Below are positions 37,893-48,450 of a stretch of 64,000 bases of DNA, in pieces. Source of the stretch: VBCG01 sp044226535 (GTDB lineage Bacteria > Pseudomonadota > Gammaproteobacteria > Burkholderiales > Casimicrobiaceae). A model generated the notes under the pieces. It was not told where the DNA came from. It worked only from the letters and a program-made list of their open reading frames with translations, and made no database searches. The stretch lies in contig JBGAGT010000014.1 in assembly GCA_044226535.1 (NCBI GenBank), positions 45,078 through 109,077 on the forward strand. The letters run 5' to 3'. Positions within the stretch are counted from its first letter, which is position 1. Every line of letters begins with the position of its first letter. Made by a program: the position numbers and the translations under genes.

Positions 37893-40800
37893 CTAGGTCG
37901 CGCCATACCCCCCACCGCCCGGCGTGCGCACCACGAACACGTCGCCGGGCTGCATCTCGACCTTGAAGGTGGCGCCGTACACCTCGCGCGCACCGCCCGC
38001 GCGCTCGATCCAGTTCTCGCCCACCTTCCCCGGCCCGCCGCCCTGCGCGCCGAAGGGCGCGACGATGCGGTGGTTGGCGAGCATCACCGCGGTCATGGGC
38101 TCGAGGAAGCGCACCCGCCGCTCGCCGCCGTCGCCGCCACGGTTTTTCCCCTCTCCTCCCGTGCCGGGAAGGATGCGGTAGGCGTCGAGCCGCACCGGGA
38201 ACCGCCACTCCAGCACTTCCGGGTCGGTGAGGCGCGAGTTGGTCATGTGGGTCTGCACCACGCTCGCGCCGTCGAAGCCGGGCCCCGCGCCGGCGCCGCC
38301 CGAGATGGTCTCGTAGTACTGGTAGCGCGCGTTGCCGAAGGTGAAGTTGTTCATCGTGCCCTGCGAGGCCGCCAGCACGCCCAGCGCACCGTAGAGGGCG
38401 TCGGTGACCACCTGCGAAGTCTCGACGTTGCCGGCGACGACGGCGGCCGGGTAGCGTGGCGCCAGCATCGAGCCCTCGGGGATGACGATGGACAGCGGCT
38501 TCAAGCACCCCGCGTTCATCGGGATGTCGTCGTCGACCAGCGTGCGGAACACGTACAGCACCGCGGCCTTGCACACCGCCGAAGGCGCGTTGAAGTTGCT
38601 GGCGAGCTGCGCGCTGGTGCCGGTGAAGTCGATGGTGGCGCTGCGTGCCGCGCGGTCGACCGCGATGCGCACCTTCACGGTCGCGCCGTCGTCCATGGCG
38701 TAGGCGAAGCTGCCGTCCTTCAGCACCGACAGCACGCGGCGCACGGCCTCCTCGGCGTTGTCCTGCACGTGCTGCATGTAGGCCCGCACCACGGGCAGCG
38801 AGAACTGCGCCACCATCTTCGCGAGTTCCTGCGCGCCCTTGGCGCAGGCGGCGACTTGCGCGCGCAGGTCGGCGAGGTTCTGCTCGACGTTGCGCACCGG
38901 GTAGCGACCCGCGGTGAGGATGGCGCGCAGCGCGTCGTCGAGGAACACGCCCTCGCGCACCAGCTCGACGTTGTCGAGCAGCACGCCCTCCTCGTCGACG
39001 TGGCGCGAGTCGGGCGGCATCGAGCCCGGCGTGATGCCGCCGATGTCGGCGTGGTGGCCGCGCGCGGCGACGTAGAACTCGGGATCCTCGCTGTCGAGGA
39101 ACACCGGCGCGATGACCGTCACGTCGGGCAGGTGCGTGCCACCGTTGTAGGGCGCGTTGAGCACGTAGGTGTCGCCGCGCTTCATGGTGCCCGCGCGGCG
39201 CGCGATGATGGTCGCGACGCTCTCGCCCATCGACCCCAGGTGCACGGGCATGTGCGGCGCATTGGCGATGAGGTTGCCCCGGGCGTCGAAAATGGCGCAG
39301 GAGAAGTCCAGCCGCTCCTTGATGTTGACCGAGTACGAGGTGTTGGCGAGCGTCACGCCCATCTGCTCGGCGATGGCCATGAAGAGGTTGTTGAACACCT
39401 CCAGCAGCACGGGGTCGGCGCGCGTGCCGATGGCATGGGCGCGAGCGAGCGGCACGCTGCGCGTGAGCACCAGGTCGTCGCCCCTGGTCAGCTTTGCCGA
39501 CCAGCCGGGCTCGACGATGGTGGTGGCGTTGGGCTCCCTGACGATGGCCGCGCCGTCGATCGCGTCGCCGGGGCGCAGGTCCTCGCGCGCGTAGACGGCG
39601 GCATCGTGCCAGGCGCCGCTGCTGTAGAAGCGCGTGCGCGCGATCGGCGCGAGCGGTCCCGCGCGCGGCGTGAACGAAGGCACCGCCGCCGCGGCCGATT
39701 CGCCCCGGCCCACGGCCTCGACCGCGATGGCCTCGACCACCAGCGGGCGCCCGGGCATCAGGAAGCCGTACTGCGCCATGTAGCGCCGCTTGAATTCCGC
39801 CTCGATCGGCGCGGGGTCGTCGCCCGCGGGAACCTCGAGCGTGGTGTCCGTACCCTCGTACTTGAGGTGGAGGCTGCGCGAAAGCGCGATGCGCGCCTCG
39901 TCGATGCCCTGCGCGGCGACCTCGTCGTGCGCCGTGCGGCCGAGCGCCGCGAAGTCCGCGTCCAGCGCGGCCAGTGCCGTTGCCGACAGCCGCGCCTCGG
40001 CCGCCTGCTGCCTCAGCGCGCGCACGTCGGCGAGCCCCATGCCGTAGGCCGAGAGCACACCGGCGAAGGGATGGATGAACACCTGCGTCATGCCCAGCGC
40101 GTCGGCCACCGCGCAGGCGTGCTGGCCGCCCGCGCCGCCGAAGCAGCACAACGTGTAGCGCGTGACGTCGTAGCCGCGCTGCACGCTGATGTGCTTGATG
40201 GCGTTGGCCATGTTCTCCACGGCGATGCGCAGGAAGCCGTCGGCGATCGCCTCGGGCGCGGCGCGTGCGTGGCCCGCCGCCTCGAGCTCGTCCCCCAGCG
40301 CGGCGAAGCGCGCGCGCACCACCTGCGCGTCGAGCGGCTCGTCGCCGCCGGGCCCGAACACGCGCGGGAAGAGCGCGGGCACGAGCTTGCCGGCCATCAC
40401 GTTGCAGTCGGTGACGGTGAGGGGCCCTCCGCGGCGGTACGACGCCGGCCCCGGGTTGGCGCCCGCCGATTGCGGCCCCACGCGCAAGCGCGCGCCGTCG
40501 AAGCTGCAGACCGACCCGCCGCCCGCCGCGACGGTGTGGATCTTCATCATCGGCGCGCGGATGCGCGCACCCGCGACCTCGGTGTCGAAGGCGCGCTCGT
40601 ACTCGCCCGCCCAGTGCGTGACGTCGGTCGAGGTGCCGCCCATGTCGAAGCCGATGATGCGCTCGAAGCCCGCGAGCCGCGACACCTCGACCGCGCCGAC
40701 GATGCCGCCCGCGGGGCCCGAGAGGATCGCGTCCTTGCCCTGGAAGCGGTGCGCGTCGATGAGCCCGCCGCTCGACTGCATGAACTGCAGGTTGATGCGC

Positions 40801-41554
40801 GCGCCACCGCCCGTGCCGCGCGCCGCGCCACCGCCTGCGCCGCCGCCTGCGCCGCCGCCTGCGCCGCGCCGCCGCCCAGCGCGCGCTCCACGCGCTCGAC
40901 GTAGCGCCGCAGGATGGGCGACAGGTAGGCGTCGACCACGGTGGTGTCGCCGCGCGACACGAGCTTCATCAGCGGGCTCACCTCGTGCGAGACCGACACC
41001 TGCGTGAAGCCGATGGCGCGCGCCAGCGCGGCGAGCTCGCGCTCGTGCGCGGGGAAGCGGTAGCCGTGCATCAGCACGATCGCCGCGGCGCGGATGCCGT
41101 CGGCGTGCGCGGCACGCAGCGCGCGTTCGGCGCCCGCGAGGTCGATGGGCGCGACCACCTCGCCGCGCGCGCCGATGCGCTCGTCGACCTCGACCACGCG
41201 CTCGTAGAGCATCGACGGCAATTCGATGCGCCGCACGAAGAGCTTCGGCCGGTTCTGGTAGCCGATGCGCAAGGCGTCGGCGAAGCCGCGCGTCACCACC
41301 AGCAGCGTGCGCTCGCCCTTGCGCTCGAGCAGCGCGTTGGTCGCGACGGTGGTGCCCATCTTGACGGCGTCGATCGCGCCCGGCGGGATCGGCGCGCCCG
41401 CGGCGAGGCCGAGGAGCTCGCGGATGCCCTGCACCGCGGCGTCCTCGTAGCGCTCGGGATTGTCCGAGAGCAGCTTGTGCGTGACCAGCGTCCCGTCGTC
41501 GCGGCGCGCGACGATGTCGGTGAACGTGCCGCCGCGATCGATCCAGAATTGCAT
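37893..41554 (-). pseudogene. Fused 5-oxoprolinase / hydantoinase A-B gene with a frame break
   Basis: The full product would be about 1220 residues, converting 5-oxoproline (or a hydantoin) with ATP. The HyuA half starts MQFWIDRGGTFTDIVARRDD at 41554 and runs in frame to RRYVERVERALGGG. The family sequence then continues one frame over from NLQFMQSSGGLIDAHRFQGK through FDMGGTSTDVTHWAGEYERA and the HyuB half (NNLFMAIAEQMGVTLANTSY) to 37893. The break falls between about 40800 and 40885 in a 12-base tandem repeat (GCGCAGGCGGCG on the minus strand). The missing base may be a sequencing error, a true mutation or phase-variation slippage. Divergent from a TRAP transporter. Confidence 0.8.
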
Positions 41555-41791
41555 GACGCCGTCCGGTGCCCGATGGCCGGGTCCGCGACCCGAACCCCAC
41601 CCCGCGATTCTAGCTGCCGCGATGCGTCCGCGCCGGGCTCGCGCGAAAGGCCGTCCCTGCCGCCCAGCGTGCCCGCTCGCCCCCGCCGGCGCACGGTGGC
41701 GGTGCGCAGTTCCGCCGCCGCATCCGTTGTGATAGCTTCCCGCAGATCGCGCGGGCCCATGGGGAGGCGCCGCGCCCCCCAGGAGAACACG

Positions 41792-42772
41792 ATGCATCGA
41801 TTGCCCGCCGCGGTGATGGCCCTCGCCTTCGCCGCCCTGCTGCCCGGCGTCGTCCACGCGCAGACCAAGTGGGACCTGCCGACCGCCTACCCGGCCAACA
41901 ACTTCCACACCGAGAACATCGTCCAGTTCGCCGCCGACGTCGACAAGGCGACCAGCGGCAAGCTCAAGATCACCGTGCATCCCAACGCGTCGCTGTTCAA
42001 GGCGCCCGAGATCAAGCGCGCGGTGCAGGGCGGCCAGGCGCAGGCGGGCGAGATATTGCTCGTCAACTACGAGAACGAGGACCCGCTGTACGGGCTCGAC
42101 GGCGTGCCCTTCCTCGCGACCTCGTACGCCGACGCGGCGAAGCTCTACAAGGCCGAGCGGAAAGCGCTCGAAGCCAAGCTCGCGAAGCAGGGGATGATGC
42201 TGCTGTATACGGTGCCCTGGCCTTCGCAGGGGATCTATACCAATCGCACGCTCAACAGCGTCGCCGACATGAAGGGCCTGAAGTGGCGCGCCTACAGCCC
42301 GGCCACCTCGAAGATCGCCGAGCTGGTCGGCGCGCAGCCCGTCACCGTGCAGGCGGCCGAAGTGTCGCAGGCGCTCGCCACCGGCGTGATCGACTCGTAC
42401 ATGTCCTCGGGCGCGACCGGCTACGACTCCAAGACCTACGAGTCGATCAAGAAGTTCTACGACACCCAGGCCTGGCTGCCGAAGAACGCCGTGCTCATGA
42501 ACCGCAAGGCCTTCGAGGCCCTCGACAAGCCCACGCAGGCCGCGCTGCTCAAGGCCGCCGCGGACGCCGAGGTGCGCGGCTGGAAGATCTCCGAGGAGAA
42601 GACCGGCTGGTACCTCGACCAGCTCAAGGCCAAGGGCATGGAGATCGTCAAGCCCGGCGAGCAGCTCACCGCCGACCTGCGCAAGGTCGGCAACTACATG
42701 CTCGCCGAGTGGCTCAAGAAGTCGGGCGACGACGGCAAGAAGGTCATCGACGCCTATCGCACGATGCAATGA
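41792..42772 (+). CDS. dctP: TRAP transporter substrate-binding protein
   Basis: A 326-residue DctP-type receptor with signal peptide (ALAFAALLPGVVHAQ). KWDLPTAYPANNFHTENIVQ, FKAPEIKRAVQGGQAQAGEI and the family arginine region MKGLKWRAYSPATSKIAELV are visible. It delivers an organic acid to the DctQM membrane part encoded next. AGGAGA precedes the ATG. The 237-base gap to the divergent oxoprolinase gene must hold the promoters of both, but none is clear. Confidence 0.92.
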   Translation: MHRLPAAVMALAFAALLPGVVHAQTKWDLPTAYPANNFHTENIVQFAADVDKATSGKLKITVHPNASLFKAPEIKRAVQGGQAQAGEILLVNYENEDPLYGLDGVPFLATSYADAAKLYKAERKALEAKLAKQGMMLLYTVPWPSQGIYTNRTLNSVADMKGLKWRAYSPATSKIAELVGAQPVTVQAAEVSQALATGVIDSYMSSGATGYDSKTYESIKKFYDTQAWLPKNAVLMNRKAFEALDKPTQAALLKAAADAEVRGWKISEEKTGWYLDQLKAKGMEIVKPGEQLTADLRKVGNYMLAEWLKKSGDDGKKVIDAYRTMQ

Positions 42773-42845
42773 CCGCGAAGGCCGGCAACCGGCGCACGCC
42801 CGCGGCAGGCGGGCCGCGCCACCCGGCCGTTCCCGGGACATCGCG

Positions 42846-43355
42846 ATGAGGCGCTTCCTCGACAGGCTGTATGTCGCGACGGCGGCGCTGGGTGCGCTGG
42901 GCATGGTGGGGACGCTGCTGTTCGTGGTGGCCGGCGTGGCGGGACGCCTCACCGACCGCTACCTGCCGGGAACCGACGCCTACGCGGGGTATTGCATGGC
43001 GGCGGCCGGCTTCCTCGCCCTCGCCCACACCCTGAAGCGCGGCGAGCACATCCGCGTCACGCTGGTCCTCGAGCACCTCACCGGCAGCCGCCACCGTGCG
43101 CTCGAGACCTTCGCGATCGGCGTCGCGATGTTGCTCTCCATCGCCTTCGCCTGGTACAGCGTGCGACTCGCCTGGCAGTCCTGGGACTTCAACGACATCT
43201 CGACCGCCAACGACGCCACGCCGCTGTGGATTCCCCAGCTGGCGATGGCGGTGGGAACGGTGGTGTTCGCCATCGCGCTGGTCGACGAGTTCGTGCTGCA
43301 GCTTCGCGGCAAGCGCATGGTGCGCGTGCCCGCCGAAGCGCTTCGCAACGAGTAG
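42846..43355 (+). CDS. dctQ: TRAP transporter small permease
   Basis: A 169-residue membrane protein of four helices: LGALGMVGTLLFVVAGVAGR, YCMAAAGFLALAHTLKRGEH, ETFAIGVAMLLSIAFAWYSV and IPQLAMAVGTVVFAIALVDE. The LKRGEHIRVTLV motif is typical. Starts 73 bases after dctP and ends six bases before dctM. Confidence 0.92.
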   Translation: MRRFLDRLYVATAALGALGMVGTLLFVVAGVAGRLTDRYLPGTDAYAGYCMAAAGFLALAHTLKRGEHIRVTLVLEHLTGSRHRALETFAIGVAMLLSIAFAWYSVRLAWQSWDFNDISTANDATPLWIPQLAMAVGTVVFAIALVDEFVLQLRGKRMVRVPAEALRNE

Positions 43356-43361
43356 GCGGCC

Positions 43362-44666
43362 ATGGGCGACGGTGCCATCACCCTGCTGCTGATCGTCGCG
43401 CTGTTCGCCATCCTCGGCAGCGGCGTGTGGATCGGCCTCGCGCTGTCGGGCGTGGCCTGGATCGGCATGGAGCTCTTCAGCTCGCGGCCCGCCGGCGACG
43501 CGATGGCCGTGACCATCTGGGGCGCGGCATCGTCGTGGACGCTCACCGCGCTGCCGCTGTTCGTGTGGATGGGCGAGATCCTGTTCCGCACGCGCCTGTC
43601 CGAGGACATGTTCAAGGGGCTCGCACCGTGGCTGGAGCGCGTGCCCGGCCGGCTGCTGCACACCAACATCATCGGCTGCACGATCTTCGCCGCCGTGTCG
43701 GGGAGCTCCGCCGCCACCTGCGCCACCATCGGCAAGATGACGTTGCCCGAGCTCGCGCGCCGCGGCTACCCCGAGGACATCACCATCGGCACGCTGGCGG
43801 GCGCCGGCACGCTCGGCCTCTTGATCCCGCCGTCGATCATCATGATCGTCTACGGCGTGATGGCCAACGTGTCGATCGCCCACCTTTTCATCGCGGGCGT
43901 CATACCCGGCATCCTGCTCGCCGCGCTGTTCTCGTCTTATATCGTCGTGTGGGCGTTGATGAACCCCGGCAAGATACCGCGTATCGCGCAGCAAACGACG
44001 CTCGCGCAAAAGGTCGCGGCCTCGCGCCACCTCATCCCCGTGGTGCTGCTGATCATGGCGGTGCTCGGGTCGATCTACGCGGGCATCGCCACCGCCACCG
44101 AGGCTGCCGCGTTCGGCGTCGTCGGGTCGCTCGCCATCTCGCTGGCGCAGCGCTCGCTCGGCTGGGCGACCTTCCGCGACAGCCTGATGGGCGCCACGCG
44201 CCTCTACTGCATGATCGCGCTGATCCTCGCCGGCGCGCAGTTCCTCACGCTCGCGATGGGCTACATCGGCCTGCCGCGCCACCTCGCCGAGTGGATCGCC
44301 GGCATCGGCCTTTCGCCCTTCGGCCTCATCGTCGCGCTGACCATCTTCTACGTGATCCTCGGCTGCTTCCTCGACGGCATCTCGATGGTGGTGCTGACCA
44401 TGGGCGTCATCCTGCCGTCGATCGAGGCCGCGCACATCGACCTCGTGTGGTTCGGCATCTTCATCGTGCTGGTGGTCGAGATGGCACAGATCACGCCGCC
44501 CGTGGGCTTCAACCTGTTCGTGCTGCAGGGCATGACCGGCAAGCAGATCACCTGGATCGCGCGCCACGCGCTGCCGATGTTCTTCCTGATGATCGTCGCC
44601 GTGCTGGCGATCTGGATCTTCCCCGGCCTCGTCACCGCGCTGCCGCAGGGGATGAAGCTTGGCTGA
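43362..44666 (+). CDS. dctM: TRAP transporter large permease
   Basis: A 434-residue membrane protein of about twelve helices, the ion-coupled channel of the TRAP system. Signatures: GSGVWIGLALSGVAWIGM, AAVSGSSAATCATIGKMTLP, LIPPSIIMIVYGVMANVSIA and QITPPVGFNLFVLQGMTGKQ. The stop overlaps the start region of the ogt gene. Confidence 0.94.
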   Translation: MGDGAITLLLIVALFAILGSGVWIGLALSGVAWIGMELFSSRPAGDAMAVTIWGAASSWTLTALPLFVWMGEILFRTRLSEDMFKGLAPWLERVPGRLLHTNIIGCTIFAAVSGSSAATCATIGKMTLPELARRGYPEDITIGTLAGAGTLGLLIPPSIIMIVYGVMANVSIAHLFIAGVIPGILLAALFSSYIVVWALMNPGKIPRIAQQTTLAQKVAASRHLIPVVLLIMAVLGSIYAGIATATEAAAFGVVGSLAISLAQRSLGWATFRDSLMGATRLYCMIALILAGAQFLTLAMGYIGLPRHLAEWIAGIGLSPFGLIVALTIFYVILGCFLDGISMVVLTMGVILPSIEAAHIDLVWFGIFIVLVVEMAQITPPVGFNLFVLQGMTGKQITWIARHALPMFFLMIVAVLAIWIFPGLVTALPQGMKLG

Positions 44667-45216
44667 GGCCGCGGCGCGGGCCAGCGTCGCGACGCCTGCC
44701 GCGCACGCCCCGCCCCGCGCGCCGCGCAGCGATGCGCAAGGCTACGACGCCTGCCTGGCGACGCCGTTCGCGGTGCTCGGCATCCGCTGCAACGCGAATG
44801 CCCTCACCGGTCTCGACTTCCTCGCGCTCGATCATCCGCCGCTGGCGCCGGTGTCGCCGATCGCCGGGCGGACGGTCGACGCCATCGAGCGTTATCTCGC
44901 CGACGCGGACCACCGCTTCGACCTGCCGCTTGCGCCTGGCGGCACGCCGTTCCAGAAACGCGTGTGGCGCGCGATCCAGGATATTCCCGCGGGCGAGGCG
45001 CGCACCTACGGTGAGCTCGCGCAAGGGCTCGGCTCCGCCGCGCGTGCGGTCGGCCAGGCCTGCGGCTCCAATCCGATCGCGCTCGTCATCCCCTGCCATC
45101 GCGTCACGGGCAGCGGCGGTCGTCTCGGCGGCTTCATGCATTCGGCCGGCGACGATTCGCTGCGCATCAAGCGCTGGCTGCTCGCGCACGAGTCGACGTT
45201 CTTCGGCGCACGTTAG
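44659..45216 (+). CDS. ogt: Methylated-DNA--protein-cysteine methyltransferase
   Basis: A 185-residue repair protein that removes alkyl groups from O6-alkylguanine onto its own cysteine. The acceptor Cys is in NPIALVIPCHRVTGSGGRLG; the helix-turn-helix is FQKRVWRAIQDIPAGEARTY and GELAQGLGSAARAVGQACGS. The chosen start is a TTG at 44659 inside the dctM end; the N-terminal 25 residues are Ala/Pro rich and the true start could be later. Confidence 0.9.
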   Translation: MAEAAARASVATPAAHAPPRAPRSDAQGYDACLATPFAVLGIRCNANALTGLDFLALDHPPLAPVSPIAGRTVDAIERYLADADHRFDLPLAPGGTPFQKRVWRAIQDIPAGEARTYGELAQGLGSAARAVGQACGSNPIALVIPCHRVTGSGGRLGGFMHSAGDDSLRIKRWLLAHESTFFGAR

Positions 45217-45302
45217 CCGGCCTGCACGGGAATTGCGCGAGGACGAACCCGCCGGGCTCCGGCGCGTATCATCGTCCACGACGGCATGAAGGACAGCGCG
45301 CA

Positions 45303-45755
45303 ATGAATTCGAAGCTCGTCAGCAGCATCGCCGCGGTGGCACGTTCGCGATTGGTGACGATCACGGTCGGATCGCCCCTGATCGACGCAGCCAGGCTCCT
45401 CGCGGATACGCACATCAGCCTGGTCGTCGTCTGCGATTCCGGCGGTGTGATGACCGGCGTCGTGACGAAAACCGACGTCGTTCGGCAGATCGGGCGCTGC
45501 CGGGGCGCAGCCTGCATGACCGCGGCCGCCGACGTGATGACCCGCGACGTCGCCCACTGCCGCCCGGGCGACTTCCTGCCCGATGTGCTGTCGATGATGG
45601 AAAAGCGCGGCGTCGTCCACGTTCCCGTCGTCGACGATGATTTGCGGCCGATCGGCGTCGTCAATGCGCGCGATGCGCTGCGTGAGCTGATGGCGGAAGG
45701 CGAATACGAAGAATCACTTCTGCGCGACTACGTGATGGGCGTCGGCTATCGCTGA
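45303..45755 (+). CDS. CBS-domain protein
   Basis: A 150-residue protein made of a pair of CBS motifs: LVTITVGSPLIDAARLLADT with GVMTGVVTKTDVVRQI, and VMTRDVAHCRPGDFLPDVLS with DDDLRPIGVVNARDALRELM. Such stand-alone pairs bind adenine nucleotides or act as regulatory modules. No partner domain is attached. Its 3' end overlaps the convergent reductase gene by ten bases. Confidence 0.88.
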   Translation: MNSKLVSSIAAVARSRLVTITVGSPLIDAARLLADTHISLVVVCDSGGVMTGVVTKTDVVRQIGRCRGAACMTAAADVMTRDVAHCRPGDFLPDVLSMMEKRGVVHVPVVDDDLRPIGVVNARDALRELMAEGEYEESLLRDYVMGVGYR

Positions 45756-46507
45756 GCAGGTGCCGGCTGCCAGTAATTCTCGAACGCGAGCTCGCCCGGC
45801 TGGCCGCGACGGTTGGGGCGGAAACCGCGCGCCGTGAGGAGCGCGCGCACTTCACGCGCCATCTCCGGATTGCCGCACACCATGATGCGCGAGCGCCGCG
45901 GATCGAGGCCCAGGCCCGCCGCGCTCTGCAACCGGCCGTCTTCGATCAGGCGCGGAATGCGCGACGAGAGCGCGCCGGGCCGGCGCTCGCGCGTGACGAC
46001 CGGTACATACGTGAACCGCGGGCGCGATGCGGCGACCGATGCTTCCTGCCCGATCGCCGAGATCTCGTCGCGGTACGCGAGCTCCGCGGCGTAGCGCACG
46101 CTGTGAACGAGGACGAAGTCGCGGTAGGCCTCCCACGTGCGCGGATCGCGCAGGATCGACAGGAAAGGCCCGAGACCGGTACCGGTCGCGAGTAGCCACA
46201 GATCTTCCCCGGGCGCGAAGCGATCGACGGTCATGAAGCCGTAGCTGTTGTTCTCGATGCGCATCGAGTCGCCCTCGCGGATCGCGGACAAGGCAGCGGA
46301 AAACGCGCCGCCGGGCACCAGCACGGCGAAGAATTCGAGATGCGGATCGTCCTTGGCGGAGACGATCGAGAAAGGTCTCCAGACCGCGCCGCCGTCCGCA
46401 CCGGCGAGGCCGAGGCGCGCATAGTGTCCCGGCGTGAAGCGAAAGCCCGGCGTGCGATCGATGCGAAACGACAGCAGGCTTTTCGTCCAGCGGCGCACCG
46501 CGAGCAC
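45746..46507 (-). CDS. Ferredoxin--NADP+ reductase
   Basis: An FAD enzyme of about 253 residues moving electrons between NADPH and ferredoxin or flavodoxin. FAD box WRPFSIVSAKDDPHLEFF, NADP box WLLATGTGLGPFLSILRDPR and MVCGNPEMAREVRALLTARG are clear. The end ELAFENYW replaces the FVEKA type tail. The start is uncertain: GTG at 46507 gives the normal length but no ribosome site; the frame stays open upstream with an Ala/Pro-rich stretch and no ATG nearby, so an unusual start further up is possible. Confidence 0.85.
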   Translation of the reverse strand: MLAVRRWTKSLLSFRIDRTPGFRFTPGHYARLGLAGADGGAVWRPFSIVSAKDDPHLEFFAVLVPGGAFSAALSAIREGDSMRIENNSYGFMTVDRFAPGEDLWLLATGTGLGPFLSILRDPRTWEAYRDFVLVHSVRYAAELAYRDEISAIGQEASVAASRPRFTYVPVVTRERRPGALSSRIPRLIEDGRLQSAAGLGLDPRRSRIMVCGNPEMAREVRALLTARGFRPNRRGQPGELAFENYWQPAPAQR

Positions 46508-46629
46508 GCTCGCGGTCGCGGAGCGCGCGGCGGCGGGCGGCGCGGAAGCCTTGCCGTCGGCGGCTTGGGGCGATGCCGGCTCCGGGGTCGCGTCAGGCCT
46601 TGCGGAGCCGATCGTTGACGTACGGATCC

Positions 46630-46851
46630 CTATTCCGCAGCCGAGGCGCCGATTTCGCGCTTCGAGAGCGTCGCCCCGCCTTCGTTCTCCCAGCGTGCGA
46701 TCGCGCGCCGGTAGGACCTGCCCTCCTGCGCACGGGAGCGCTCGGTCGAGCGGCCGGCGCGCCGCTGCATCCGTTCGTCCAAATGACGTGCGAGCCGCCA
46801 CGCGGCGAAGGCCGCGGCTGCAGCAACGAGCACCCTCATCGTCGGTTTCAT
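46630..46851 (-). CDS. Small hypothetical protein with one N-terminal membrane helix
   Basis: A 73-residue protein. MKPTMRVLVAAAAAFAAWRL forms a short Ala-rich hydrophobic helix; the remainder is strongly basic (RSTERSRAQEGRSYRRAIAR). Not recognised as a known family. It lies upstream of the reductase gene on the same strand and divergent from xerD. Confidence 0.5.
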   Translation of the reverse strand: MKPTMRVLVAAAAAFAAWRLARHLDERMQRRAGRSTERSRAQEGRSYRRAIARWENEGGATLSKREIGASAAE

Positions 46852-47051
46852 CGAATTTGCGCCAGGTCAAGGAATACCGGTCTTCCCCGCTTTGCCGCCG
46901 ACACATCACGAATGTGCATGTCCGGATGATGCGCCTTCGCGGCGTTTCCCGCTCGTCGACTGTGCGCAAGCGGTGCGCCATCACCCGGCGGCGGCCTCGT
47001 GCGCACGTCGACAGGGCGACATATGATAGGTGCAACGCCCGTACATCGCTC

Positions 47052-47966
47052 ATGGACAAGAACGAGCCGCCCCCCGTCGACGCATCCGCCATCGACGCCT
47101 TCTGCGACCAGCTCTGGCTGCGCGACGGCCTCGCGCAGGCCTCGCTCGCCGCGTATCGCCGCGACCTCGTCGCGTGGTCCGCGTGGCTCGGCACGCAGGG
47201 CCGCGACCTTCTCGCCGCCGACCGTTCCGACGTCGAGCGCTGGCTGGGCGAGCAGTTCAAGGCCAAGGCCAAGGCGACGTCGATCGGGCGGCGGCTTTCG
47301 GCGCTGAAGCGCTTCTACCGGCTGCAGGCCGAGGCCGGTACCGTGCGCGACGATCCCACGCTGCGCGTTCAGGCGCCCAAGCTCGGCCGGCGCCTCCCCA
47401 AGGCCGTGTCTGAAGCGCAGGTCGAGGCCCTGCTCGCCGCACCCGATCCCGAGGCGCCGCTCGGCCTGCGCGACCGCGCCATGCTCGAGACGCTGTACGC
47501 CACGGGCCTGCGCGTCTCCGAGCTCATCGGCCTCACGCACGCCCAGGTGTCGCTCGCCAACGGCGTGGTACGCGTGATCGGCAAGGGCAGCAAGGAGCGC
47601 CTGGTGCCGCTGGGCGAGGAGGCCGTGGCGTGGATCGACCGCTATGCGAAGGAGGCCCGGCCGGGACTCGCGGGCGCCTCGCGTGACACCCACCTCTTCC
47701 TCACCGCGCGCGGCAAGCCGATGACGCGCCAGGCGTTCTGGGTGCTGGTCAAGCGCCACGCGCGGGTCGCAGCGATCGACCCGGCGACGCTGTCGCCGCA
47801 TGTGCTGCGGCATGCGTTCGCGACGCATCTCCTCAACCACGGCGCCGACTTGCGGGTGGTGCAGCTGCTCCTGGGGCATGCCGACATCACCACCACCACC
47901 ATCTACACGCACGTGGCGCGCGAGCGGTTGAAGGCCTTGCATGCGGCGCATCACCCGCGGGGGTGA
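47052..47966 (+). CDS. xerD: Site-specific tyrosine recombinase XerD
   Basis: A 304-residue recombinase that with XerC resolves chromosome dimers at dif during division. An N-terminal SAM-like domain (AIDAFCDQLWLRDGLAQASL) precedes the catalytic residues: R in YATGLRVSELIGLTHAQV, K in IGKGSKERLVPLG, HxLR in LSPHVLRHAFATHLL, H in LLLGHADITTTTIYTHV with the Tyr nucleophile. It is unrelated in function to the integron integrase at 59900. A TATGAT box near 47022 may be its -10. Confidence 0.94.
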   Translation: MDKNEPPPVDASAIDAFCDQLWLRDGLAQASLAAYRRDLVAWSAWLGTQGRDLLAADRSDVERWLGEQFKAKAKATSIGRRLSALKRFYRLQAEAGTVRDDPTLRVQAPKLGRRLPKAVSEAQVEALLAAPDPEAPLGLRDRAMLETLYATGLRVSELIGLTHAQVSLANGVVRVIGKGSKERLVPLGEEAVAWIDRYAKEARPGLAGASRDTHLFLTARGKPMTRQAFWVLVKRHARVAAIDPATLSPHVLRHAFATHLLNHGADLRVVQLLLGHADITTTTIYTHVARERLKALHAAHHPRG

Positions 47967-48014
47967 AGGGCCGCTACGGCGCCGGGCACGCGCCGGCGGC
48001 CAGGGACTGCTGCG

Positions 48015-48389
<375 letters not shown>

Positions 48390-48450
48390 CTCGCTTCCAT
48401 TCTCACCACGCCAGGCCCGCGCGCGCGATAGCTTGCGACTCTTGCAGAAT

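Noticed and set aside
46508..47272. The open frame upstream of the reductase as an N-terminal domain
   Set aside because: It crosses a separate small gene and the xerD start antisense, lacks any conserved motif and only reflects the absence of stops in high-GC DNA.
47052..47966. xerD as the recombinase of the integron
   Set aside because: It lacks the extra helix of integron integrases, is 12 kb away from the attC sites and has the housekeeping XerD sequence; the gene at 59900 has the extra helix.
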